From the NCBI GenBank assembly GCA_034620365.1, contig JAQGEQ010000284.1:248001-312000 (forward strand): a DNA stretch of 64,000 bases, in the 5' to 3' direction. The translations under genes were made by a program, and so were the position numbers. The DNA is from Pegea sp. RAD2-039. Taxonomy: Eukaryota; Chordata; Thaliacea; Salpida; Salpidae. This document shows, one piece after another, positions 44,740-57,000 of this stretch. The notes below the pieces were generated by a model. That model did no database searches, was not told the DNA's origin, and was given only the letters and a program-made list of their open reading frames with translations. How positions within the stretch are numbered: position 1 is the stretch's first letter; the number at the start of each line of letters is the position of its first letter.

Positions 44740-45240
44740 AGGACCATCTACATAGATGTATTGGCACGACTGTCCTGGCCCGGCGAGGGGGCACTTACCG
44801 ATTGGCAACTTTTGCCAGGTTTGTGTCCATTTGGTTTACTTTCATAGCCACTTCACACACAGGAAGGTGTCCTCTTTATTGGTGATAAAGATCGAAATAT
44901 GAACTTCTTTATGGACCCATAAAGTACCAACCATGTAAGTGTCCAGTGACTCGAGTTAGTCAATAAAACTCAGTTTTGTTTTGAATGGTGAAAGCAGAAA
45001 ATAAAAACAAAACGCTGAACTTGTTTATTGTACTTCGAATACCTACTACACGAAGTTACTATCATCTTTTAATGATTTTTAGATAATAGCTGATGTAACC
45101 CTACCTCCTGATACTCAACTACCATCCGAACACAAAGTTTAGTTGAAGCATCATGTCAATTTAACTGTATACAAGCCAGCTACGATCAGTAACAAAGATA
45201 ACATACGAGTAGCAAATCTAGTGTAATATTCTTTACTTTT
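44740..45240. other. GC-richer island, likely repeat remnant
   Basis: About 500 bp stands out as much less AT-rich than its surroundings. It includes CTGGCCCGGCGAGGGGGC at about 44,777-44,794 and a perfect hairpin TGGCAA-CTT-TTGCCA just after it. No sustained frame is seen. It is probably an old mobile-element or structured-RNA remnant; I cannot assign it. Confidence 0.35.
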
Positions 45241-46106
45241 AGTTTGAAGTTTTGCAATAATAATAGGAGCAAAATAATAGCTAAACTAAGAAAAGGTAAC
45301 TTCACTACACGTTCGGTTTAATGTGACATATCAAGTTAGTTTGATTAATCAAATACCTTCAAATAGAGACTTTTATAATACAATTTGGAATCACAGCTTT
45401 AGTTTTCAAATTTTGTTCTAATGATTTGTCGGAAACTGTTAAGTGAAATGAGCTTTCTATTATCCAAAACTTTTAATTAAAGCTAAATCAAGTTTAAAAA
45501 ACTTCCAGAGGTTCACTAGAAAATCTCTTTTTAGTGGGCTAAATAATTCAAAGTTTTCATTTTTTGAAAGTCTTTTTGTTAATGACATAATTCAATTATT
45601 TTCTAAAATTGTTGGTCACTTACTGCAAATCAGCTGTAAGTTTCTAATCATATTAGTAACAATTTTGTAATTATTTTTTATCATTTTAATTTCAGATATA
45701 TGTCAACCTATTCTTTGTATCTGCTTTATTAACTTTTGCTAACAAATTATTTATTTTGCTTTAAACTTATGAGATAAAATTGGATATATCTTAAACAAAT
45801 CTTATCAAAAGTTATACTAAAGAACTAATTTTAGAAATCAAATTTAAGAAAATACTAAATAGATTTCAAAAACTTTCCTTAAAAATACTCATCAAACTTT
45901 TAAATAACCTTTAGTAAATCATCTTTGACTAAACTAAACAAAAGTTAGAAAACACAATTGAATCATTTGAAATAAGTTATAATGAATAAATATGCATTTT
46001 TCAGAAAAATATCATTTATAATTCACAAGATTAAAATTTAAAAATAAACCATTTTCAATTATAACAATTCCAAACTAAAAGATTCTTTTCTTTCTTGTTT
46101 GTTCAT

Positions 46107-49100
46107 TTAGAGTTCTAAAAAACAAAGTTACAAAAATGATTAACTATACAACAGATAGTTAGGGCAAACATATATGCTTCTAAAAAAAGTAAAATATAAA
46201 CAAAAAACGTTTAATAGATTAACATATCAATAAACCCATTCAGAGAATAAATAATCAACTAATATATTACTAACCAGTGCATTCACTTCCATCACCACTG
46301 AAGCCTTCATCACAAACACAAGCACCATCTACCATAGAAGCATTTTCATCACAAGTATCACGTCGTCTACGTTCCATTGCTAGAAACATTTTTAGAAATA
46401 TTTAGAAATATTTTAGTAATTAGTTTAAAAGTCTTCAATACAATCTATTACAAATAGAATTTCTATTTTGTTTACATTAAAAGGTAGTCTAAAATATTTA
46501 AGTAAGTAGAAATAAAAAGCTATTTTATGAACTAAGTAATCAACTAATCTAATACTAACCAGTGCATTCACTTCCATCACCAGTAAATCCTTCATCACAA
46601 ACACAAGCACCATCTACCATTGAAGCATTTTCATCACAAGTATCACGTCGTCTACGTTCCATTGCTAGAAACATAAAACATTTTAGTAATTACTTTAAAA
46701 GTCTTCAATAAATTATATTACAAAATGACTTTCTATTTTGTTTACAATAAAATGTTTTCTAACAACTTTAATTTTGTAGAATTAAAAAGCTATTTTATGA
46801 ACTAAGTAATCAACTAATCTAATACTAACCAGTGCATTCACTTCCATCACCAGTAAATCCTTCATCACAAACACAAGCACCATCTACCATTGAAGCATTT
46901 TCATCACAAGTATCACGTCGTCTACGTTCCATTGCTAGAAACATAAAACATTTTAGTAATTACTTTAAAAGTCTTCAATAAATTATATTACAAAATGACT
47001 TTCTATTTTGTTTACAATAAAATGTTTTCTAACAACTTTAATTTTGTAGAATTAAAAAGCTGGTTCATGGAATAGGTAATCAATTAATATATTACTAACC
47101 AGTGCATTCACTTCCATCACCAGTAAATCCTTCGTCACAAACACAAGCACCATCTACCATTGAAGCATTTTCATCACAAGTATCACGTCGTCTACGTTCC
47201 ATTGCTAGAAACATAAAATATTTTAGTAATTAGTTTAAAAGTCTTCAATAAATTATATTACAAAATGACTTTCTATTTTGTTTACAATAAAATGTTTTCT
47301 AACAACTTTAATTTTGTAGAATTAAAAAGCTGGTTCATGGAATAGGTAATCAATTAATGTATTACTAACCAGTGCATTCACTTCCATCACCAGTAAATCC
47401 TTCATCACAAACACAAGCACCATCTACCATTGAAGCATTTTCATCACAAGTATCACGTCGTCTACGTTCCATTGCTAGAAACATAAAATATTTTAGTAAT
47501 TAGCTGAAAAGTCTTCAATAAACTATATTACAAAATGACTTTCTATTTTGTTTACAATAAAAGGTATTCTAACAACTTTAATTATGTAGAATTAAAAAGT
47601 TGGTTCATGGAATAGGTAATCAATTAATGTATTACTAACCAGTGCATTCACTTCCATCACCAGTAAATCCTTCATCACAAACACAAGCACCATCTACCAT
47701 TGAAGCATTTTCACAACAAGTATCACGTCGTCTACGTTCCATTGCTAGAAACATAAAATTTTTTAGTAATTAGTTTAAAAGTCTTCAATAAATTTTATTA
47801 CAAATTAACTTTCTATTTTGTTTACAATAAAAGGTATTCTAACAACTTTAATTATGTAGAATTAAAAGGCTGGTTCATGGAATAGGTAATCAATTAATAT
47901 ATTACTAACCAGTGCATTCACTTCCATCACCAGTAAATCCTTCATCACAAACACAAGCACCATCTACCATTGAAGCATTTTCATCACAAGTATCACGTCG
48001 TCTACGTTCCATTGCTAGAAACATAAAATATTTTAGTAATTAGCTGAAAAGTCTTCAATAAATTATATTTCAAAATGACTTTCTATTTTGTTTACAATAA
48101 ATGGTATTCTAACAACTTTAATTATGTAGAATTAAAAAGCTGGTTCATGAAATAGGTAATCAATTAATATATTACTAACCAGTGCATTCACTTCCATCAC
48201 CAGTAAATCCTTCATCACAAACACAAGCACCATCTACCATTGAAGCATTTTCATCACAAGTATCACGTCGTCTACGTTCCATTGCTAGAAACATAAAATA
48301 GTTTAGTAATTAGTTTAAAAGTCATCAATTAATTATATTACAAATTAACTTTCTATTTGTTTACAATAAAAGGTATTCTAACAACTTTAATTATGTAGAA
48401 TTAAAAAGCTGGTTCATGGAATAGGTAATCAATTAATATATTACTAACCAGTGCATTCACTTCCATCACCAGTAAATCCTTCGTCACAAACACAAGCACC
48501 ATCTACCATTGAAGCATTTTCATCACAAGTATCACGTCGTTTACGTTCCATTGCTAGAAACATAAAATAGTTTAGTAATTAGTTTAAAAGTCATCAATTA
48601 ATTATATTACAAAATGACTTTCTATTTTGTTTACAATAAAATGTTTTCTAACAACTTTAATTTTGTAGAATTAAAAAGCTGGTTCATGGAATAGGTAATC
48701 AATTAATATATTACTAACCAGTGCATTCACTTCCATCACCAGTAAATCCTTCGTCACAAACACAAGCCCCATCTACCATTGAAGCATTTTCATCACAAGT
48801 ACCACGTCGTTTACGTTCCATTGCTAGAAACATAAAATATTTTAGTAATTAGTTTAAAAGTCTTCAATAAATTATATTACAAATTAACTTTCTATTTTGT
48901 TTACAATAAATGGTATTCTAACAACTTTAATTATGTAGAATTAAAAAGCTGGTTCATGAAATAGGTAATCAATTAGTATATTACTAACCAGTGCATTCAC
49001 TTCCATCACCAGTAAATCCTTCATCACAAACACAAGCACCATCTACCATTGAAGCATTTTCATCACAAGTATCACGTCGCTTACGTTCCATTGCTAGAAA

Positions 49101-52100
49101 CATCAAATAGTTTAGTAATTAGTTTAAAAGTCTTCAATAAATTATATTACAAAATGACTTTCTATTTTGTTTACAATAAAATGTTTTCTAACAACTTTAA
49201 TTACGTAGAATTAAAAAGCTGGTTCATGGAATAGGTAATCAATTAATATATTACTAACCAGTGCATTCACTTCCATCACCAGTAAATCCTTCATCACAAA
49301 CACAAGCACCATCTACCATTGAAGCATTTTCATCACAAGTATCACGTCGTCTACGTTCCATTGCTAGAAACATAAAATAGTTTAGTAATTAGTTTAAAAG
49401 TCTTCAATAAATTATATTACAAAATGACTTTCTATTTTGTTTACAATAAAATGTTTTCTAACAACTTTAATTTTGTAGAATTAAAAAGCTGGTTCATGGA
49501 ATAGGTAATCAATTAATATATTACTAACCAGTGCATTCACTTCCATCACCAGTAAATCCTTCGTCACAAACACAAGCACCATCTACCATAGAAGCATTTT
49601 CATCACAAGTATCACGTCGTCTACGTTCCATTGCTAGAAACATAAAATATTTTAGTAATTAGTTTAAAAGTCTTCAATAAATTATATTTCAAAATGACTT
49701 TCCATTTTGTTTACAATAAATGGTATGCTAACAACTTTAATTATGTAGAATTAAAAAGCTGGTTCATGAAATAGGTAATCAATTAGTATATTACTAACCA
49801 GTGCATTCACTTCCATCACCAGTAAATCCTTCATCACAAACACAAGCACCATCTACCATTGAAGCATTTTCACAACAAGTATCACGTCGTCTACGTTCCA
49901 TTGCTAGAAACATAAAATATTTTAGTAATTAGCTGAAAAGTCTTCAATAAATTTTATTACAAAATGACTTTCTATTTTGTTTATAATAAAAGGTATTCTA
50001 ACAACTTTAATTATGTAGAATTAAAAAGCTGGTTCATGGAATAGGTAATCAATTAATATATTACTAACCAGTGCATTCACTTCCATCACCAGTAAATCCT
50101 TCGTCACAAACACAAGCACCATCTACCATTGAAGCATTTTCATCACAAGTATCACGTCGTCTACGTTCCATTGCTAGAAACATAAAATATTTTAGTAATT
50201 AGCTGAAAAGTCAACAATAAATTATATTACAAATTAACTTTCCATTTTGTTTACAATAAAAGGTATTAAATCAACTTTAATTATGTAGAATTAAAAAGCT
50301 GGTTCATGGAGTAGGTAAGCAATTAATATATTACTAACCAGTGCATTCACTTCCATCACCAGTAAATCCTTCATCACAAACACAAGCACCATCTACCATA
50401 GAAGCATTTTCATCACAAGTATCACGTCGTCTACGTTCCATTGCTAGAAACATCAAATAGTTTAGTAATTAGTTTAAAAGTCTTCAATAAATTATATTAC
50501 AAATTAACTTTCCATTTTGTTTACAATAAAAGGTATTCTAACAACTTTAATTTTGTAGAATTAAAAAGCTGGCTCATGGAATAGGTAATCAATTAATATA
50601 TTACTAACCAGTGCATTCACTTCCATCACCAGTAAATCCTTCGTCACAAACACAAGCACCATCTACCATAGAAGCATTTTCATCACAAGTATCACGTCGT
50701 TTACGTTCCATTGCTAGAAACATAAAATATTTTAGTAATTACTTTAAAAGTCTTCAATAAATTATATTACAAAATGACTTTCTATTTTGTTTATAATAAA
50801 AGGTATTCTAACAACTTTAATTATGTAGAATTAAAAAGCTGGTTCATGGAATAGGTAATCAATTAATGTATTACTAACCAGTGCATTCACTTCCATCACC
50901 AGTAAATCCTTCGTCACAAACACAAGCACCATCTACCATTGAAGCATTTTCATCACAAGTATCACGTCGTCTACGTTCCATTGCTAGAAACATCAAATAG
51001 TTTAGTAATTAGTTTAAAAGTCTTCAATAAACTATATTACAAAATGACTTTCTATTTTGTTTATAATAAAAGGTATTCTAACAACTTTAATTATGTAGAA
51101 TTAAAAAGCTGGTTCATGGAATAGGTAATCAATTAATATATTACTAACCAGTGCATTCACTTCCATCACCAGTAAATCCTTCGTCACAAACACAAGCACC
51201 ATCTACCATAGAAGCATTTTCATCACAAGTATCACGTCGTTTACGTTCCATTGCTAGAAACATAAAATATTTTAGTAATTACTTTAAAAGTCTTCAATAA
51301 ATTATATTACAAAATGACTTTCTATTTTGTTTATAATAAAAGGTATTCTAACAACTTTAATTATGTAGAATTAAAAAGCTGGTTCATGGAATAGGTAATC
51401 AATTAATATATTACTAACCAGTGCATTCACTTCCATCACCAGTAAATCCTTCATCACAAACACAAGCACCATCTACCATTGAAGCATTTTCATCACAAGT
51501 ATCACGTCGTTTACGTTCCATTGCTAGAAACATAAAATATTTTAGTAATTACTTTAAAAGTCTTCAATAAATTATATTACAAAATGACTTTCTATTTTGT
51601 TTATAATAAAAGGTAGTCTAACAACTTTAATTACGTAGAATTAAAAAGCTGGTTCATGGAATAGGTAATCAATTAATATAATACTAACCAGTGCATTCAC
51701 TTCCATCACCAGTAAATCCTTCGTCACAAACACAAGCCCCATCTACCATTGAAGCATTTTCATCACAAGTATCACGTCGTCTACGTTCCATTGCTAGAAA
51801 CATAAAATATTTTAGTAATTACTTTAAAAGTCTTCAATAAATTATATTACAAAATGACTTTCTATTTTGTTTATAATAAAAGGTATTCTAACAACTTTAA
51901 TTATGTAGAATTAAAAAGCTGGTTCATGGAATAGGTAATCAATTAATATATTACTAACCAGTGCATTCATTTCCATCACCAGTAAATCCTTCATCACAAA
52001 CACAAGCACCATCTACCATTGAAGCATTTTCATCACAAGTATCACGTCGTTTACGTTCCATTGCTAGAAACATCAAATAGTTTAGTAGTTAGTTTAAAAG

Positions 52101-53977
52101 TCTTCAATAAACTATATTACAAAATAACTTTCTATTTTGTTTATAGTAAAAGGTAGTCTAACAACTTTAATTATGTAGAATTAAAAAGCTGGTTCATGGA
52201 ATAGGTAATCAATTAATATATTACTAACCAGTGCATTCACTTCCATCACCAGTAAATCCTTCGTCACAAACACAAGCCCCATCTACCATTGAAGCATTTT
52301 CATCACAAGTATCACGTCGTTTACGTTCCATTGCTAGAAACATAAAATATTTTAGTAATTACTTTAAAAGTCTTCAATAAATTATATTACAAAATGACTT
52401 TCTATTTTGTTTATAATAAAAGGTATTCTAACAACTTTAATTATGTAGAATTAAAAAGCTGGTTCATGGAATAGGTAATCAATTAATATATTACTAACCA
52501 GTGCATTCACTTCCATCACCAGTAAATCCTTCATCACAAACACAAGCACCATCTACCATTGAAGCATTTTCATCACAAGTATCACGTCGTTTACGTTCCA
52601 TTGCTAGAAACATAAAATATTTTAGTAATTACTTTAAAAGTCTTCAATAAATTATATTACAAAATGACTTTCTATTTTGTTTATAATAAAAGGTATTCTA
52701 ACAACTTTAATTATGTAGAATTAAAAAGCTGGTTCATGGAATAGGTAATCAATTAATATATTACTAACCAGTGCATTCATTTCCATCACCAGTAAATCCT
52801 TCATCACAAACACAAGCACCATCTACCATTGAAGCATTTTCATCACAAGTATCACGTCGTCTACGTTCCATTGCTAGAAACATAAAATATTTTAGTAATT
52901 AGCTGAAAAGTCAACAATAAATTATATTACAAAATAACTTTCTATTTTGTTTATAATAAAAGGTAGTCTAACAACTTTAATTATGTAGAATTAAAAAGCT
53001 GGTTCATGGAATAGGTAATCAATTAATATAATACTAACCAGTGCATTCACTTCCATCACCAGTAAATCCTTCGTCACAAACACAAGCCCCATCTACCATT
53101 GAAGCATTTTCATCACAAGTATCACGTCGTCTACGTTCCATTGCTAGAAACATAAAATATTTTAGTAATTAGCTGAAAAGTCAACAATAAATTATATTAC
53201 AAAATAACTTTCTATTTTGTTTATAATAAAAGGTAGTCTAACAACTTTAATTAGGTAGAATTAAAAAGCTGGTTCATGGAATAGGTAATCAATTAATATA
53301 TTACTAACCAGTGCATTCATTTCCATCACCAGTAAATCCTTCATCACAAACACAAGCACCATCTACCATTGAAGCATTTTCATCACAAGTATCACGTCGT
53401 CTACGTTCCATTGCTAGAAACATAAAATATTTTAGTAATTAGCTGAAAAGTCTTCAATAAACTATATTACAAAATAACTTTCTATTTTGTTTATAATAAA
53501 AGGTAGTCTAACAACTTTAATTATGTAGAATTAAAAAGCTGGTTCATGAAATAGGTAATCAATTAATATAATACTAACCAGTGCATTCACTTCCATCACC
53601 AGTAAATCCTTCATCACAAACACATGCACCATCTACCATTGAAGCATTTTCATCACATGAGTCTGTGTGTTGAAACATAATATTAATATTTTTTATTGTT
53701 CATTTTTCCTACTCTATTCGTATTTTTTAATAATTTTCACTAACCCTTTAATTAGATGATTAGTTTATAGAAATGGTTTTTCAGTAGTAACAATTATTAG
53801 TTAAAAAGTTTTGATCGATTTAAAATAGTTGCTTTATATCTTATAATCTCTGATTTATTTTTTAAATTATTAGTCTCTAAATTTGATTTTCTTACTTCGT
53901 CGATTGCGGACAAGGCCAGCGTCGGTTGCAAGAAATAAAGCAGAAAAGAGGAGAACGAAGATTGAAGACTTTTGCAT
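46107..53977 (-). CDS. secreted polyprotein of 28 furin-flanked half-EGF peptides
   Basis: Unrecognised family. Seen: exon 1 (53896-53977) encodes a signal peptide, MQKSSIFVLLFSALFLATDA, then GLVRNRR, and ends in phase 1. Exon 2 (53579-53662, 84 nt) is the first repeat. It is followed by 27 exons of exactly 105 nt, the next at 53309 and the last at 46275-46379, all phase 1-1. An 8-nt exon (46107-46114) gives Glu-Leu-stop. Total about 1002 aa. Each repeat reads A-M-E-R-R/K-R-R, then DTCDENASMVDGACVCDEG and FTGDGSECT: cysteine spacing C-x9-C-x-C-x10-C. This matches the second half of an EGF domain (Cys 3 to 6). Basic sites: RNRR before the first peptide, RRRR 18 times, RKRR 9 times. Known: furin cuts after R-x-K/R-R and carboxypeptidases trim the basics. 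Inference: 28 secreted, near-identical ~31-residue disulfide peptides, possibly hormone, defence, venom or adhesive. The short last exon is the least certain part. Confidence 0.92.
46260..53700 (-). repeat. 270-bp tandem array, 28 exon-intron units
   Basis: Units repeat every 270 bp: a 105-bp exon plus a 165-bp intron. The leftmost spacing is 285 bp and one unit is 269 bp (a missing T in the intron near 48,350). Exon 3' ends lie at 46275, 46560, 46830 and so on to 48180, then at 48449 and every 270 bp to 53579. Introns are about as conserved as exons, so the array was copied or homogenised recently. The two end units are the most diverged (GFSGDG on the left, a shorter exon on the right), as expected when unequal exchange works mainly inside an array. 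Confidence 0.97.
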
Positions 53978-54067
53978 TTTGAAAATCAACTGCAGATTAG
54001 GAATTTTGTCGAATGAATGCTTTAACTGCTTTCAGTTTAAGAATGAAACATAGAGATTTCAGCTTCT

Positions 54068-54075
54068 CTTATATA
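54068..54075 (-). promoter_or_regulatory. TATA box of the peptide-polyprotein gene
   Basis: TATATAAG on the minus strand, 91 bp before the start codon. Transcription would begin near 54,040, giving a leader of about 60 nt. Its position and canonical sequence suit a strongly expressed tissue-specific gene. A CCTAATCTGCAG acceptor-like site also lies about 16 nt before the ATG, so trans-splicing is not excluded. Confidence 0.6.
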
Positions 54076-57000
54076 CACAAGTTTTAGTGTTTGTAAATCT
54101 GAAAAACCGGTTTTACACGAATTTCAAACGCAAAAACTGTATTTTGGTTTTAGATTATTAATTTGGGATTAACATCTGACTTTATGTCAAGTTGTTTTTC
54201 AGGAAAAACGTTGAGCTTGGTTTCTATATTGGTAAATATGGTTTTAAGCAATTAAGAACTTATTAAGAGTTTTTTATTTACTGATATTTGAAATTTATTT
54301 GCCGTTATGAGAGTTATTGTAAACAACATTTGCTAGCATTGGTGAATTTGATTAATTGCAAACCTTTCCAAGTAATTGTTGGTTTTGGAGTTATTAGAAA
54401 TACATAATTAGATCTTGTCTTCCTTTTCACTTTTGACTTGATTGATTTCATTTTTCCTAATTTTTTCTCGAGTTTTTGTAGTATAAGGTTTAAAATGATC
54501 TTATTTCGTATTATTTTCAGTTATTGGTAATTATCTAATCTAATCCGTAAAATAAATGTTGTTCTTAGTATTTTTGTCGGATCAAAATGACAAATTTATT
54601 TTGGTTAGTCTTAGGTTTTTTAAATCTTCAAAAATTTGTATATTTTATTAGTATATGATTAAAAACGAAAGAGATGTATAAGATTTATGTATCTTATAAG
54701 ACTTCTTTAACTTTTCTCTGACTGAATTATTGATAAGGTGTGATATTTATTTGATAAATATTGTTTATGAAGATTAGTTTAAGGTTTAACCGCAGACAAC
54801 TGTTGGTTTGAACGATGCAAAAGCTCCTGCGTTTGCAGCTTGCTTCGTTACTCATTGCACTTTTGCAATTCTGTACAAATGCCACGTTTTATCTTGGTCT
54901 CGTACAAACTTGGTCACGTTCTTACGAATCAATTTTTTTAAACTAAATGATTGATTGTTCAAACAAGTTTTTTTCATATTTTTAATAAATTCTTGGATTC
55001 ATTTTTTATACAACTTAAAAGAAAATAAATAATATTTTAGACATAATTGCAGTAATGAAAGAATTTTATATTTTAAAAGATTGTGGTTCTGTTATCAATA
55101 ATACAGCTGTCTAAAAAAACATGAAAACTTACTTTCATCTTTTTTATATTATTAAATAAACAAGAATAAAAATTTCTTTTAAATAATTACATCTTGCTGA
55201 GCTTAATTAAATATTTTCAAATGACTTCATTGGTACACGAAATAAGCTCGAAAAATTACTGACATTTTCAAATTTTCTTAGAATAAATTTAATTTATTTT
55301 AATCTAAAAACTTCCGTTGGTATGTATGTAACCAAATCATTATAGAAATAGTATCTTCCATGAACCACTCCTTGTCCATACTACGTGTAACATACTTTCT
55401 ACTTTAGATTGAACTCTACTGATTGAACGTGGCTATACAACCAAACCAGAAAAAATTCTTAAGAAAAGCTATTTTTATATTTTATTTAGCTTTCGTGGTT
55501 TTTCAAACCTACACTTTTCTATCAGCCCAAAATAACTGGTTGTTGGTTGGTTGGTTAATTTTTGCTGCATTTCTAGAATATAATTTATTTTCAACATATC
55601 TCTAAACAATTCAAACGTCCTTGAACTGCGCTTTCAAAACTTTCACAAAAATTGTTTTTTATAATCAATTGATAATTGCTTAATTATATCAACAACATCA
55701 TTTTTGTATGATGAAATAATTGTCAAAAATTTCAATTTGTTCTGATTTCATGTTTAATTAGCCAATCTAGTAATTCAACTTTAGATGATTTCAAAAAATA
55801 GATGAGTAATCCATAAGTGAATTCAATTTAAAAAGTATCTTATATATATATCTTTCTTTAGCTGAATATCAAACTTATTTTTGATATTCAGTATAGTATT
55901 TTAGTATTAAATTTAATTAATTCAAAAAGATTAAAATCCAAACTAAGTATAAGATAGTCTAGCCACTAGTACTTAGTTTGATTTATTAGTGAAACAGTTT
56001 TTTTCATTTCCTTGGGCTATACTGGTTTAAACAAACTCAAGCTATACACTATTAGCTAAAACAAATATTTATTTGTACATTTTTATCTATGAAATCATTT
56101 GATAAAAAAATTAAGATTAAAAAATGCTAAAAATAGATATCTATTTTCAAATTTGACCTTGAGCTTTATTTGCAATAATATTTATCATTACAAAGTATAT
56201 AATTTTTTTAAATTGTTAGTTCTTTCATTTAAATCAAAAAGTACTTCACAAACGAAAGCTGATCAACAGACAATGTCTTTTTTAAGTAATTGGAATAAAC
56301 TGTTTTTCTGGTTTTAAAACAATTGGTTTAAGTTATTATTAGATCAATAAATAAAATAAGAATAAATTTAATTTAGGGCCTTATCTATATTTTACAATTA
56401 AGTTTATCAAAGCAAAAACTTATACTACAAACTTTTACACATTTATAAAATTATCTTTTATTTTTGAGTAAATTTTATTCATATATTACTAACTTTTTTC
56501 ACATTTTTTCTGAAAAAGTTATAATTTAATCATTTATAACAAGCGTTTTTAGTACAAGGCTAATTTTAAGATGTTAGAATTAAAAATAGAAATAAACTTT
56601 AAGCAGCAAATAAAATAGATGATTTTGAAGACTATGGAATTCTTTCATCTTATCTAAAATGTCTTTAAAAATTAATCGTAAATTTTACATGATTATTATT
56701 TGTATCAATATTTGAATTTAAAATTAATAAAATTTATTATTTTGCTGATTTAGTCAAGAATTAACTCAAATAAATTTGATAAATTGAGTAGGTTTTAAAT
56801 AAATTTTATTTGTAAAATGTTTTATCAAGTTAAAGAAACTTTTTTTACATTAGCTACAATTTTTACTTTAAATTTTACTGTTTTTTAGTTTTTATTGTAA
56901 GTTCGAACAGAAAGACTAATATAAAAGTTTGAAATAATTTCTTGCAAAGACTTATATTTCTATCAACAAAACATTTTGATAAATTCTCATTTTTTGCCAA

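Noticed and set aside
49049..51124. Plus-strand frames starting MKHFHHKY in several array units
   Set aside because: Antisense shadows of the half-EGF exons running into intron sequence; the same frame is broken in other units.
46260..53700. Regular repeats resembling a CRISPR array
   Set aside because: The period of 270 bp with coding exons, splice sites and near-identical spacers is a tandem exon array, not repeats with unique spacers.
55423..55605. Membrane-protein-like frame NVAIQPNQKKFLRKAIF...
   Set aside because: It begins at TTG, has no ATG, and an in-frame stop lies directly before it with no usable acceptor between.
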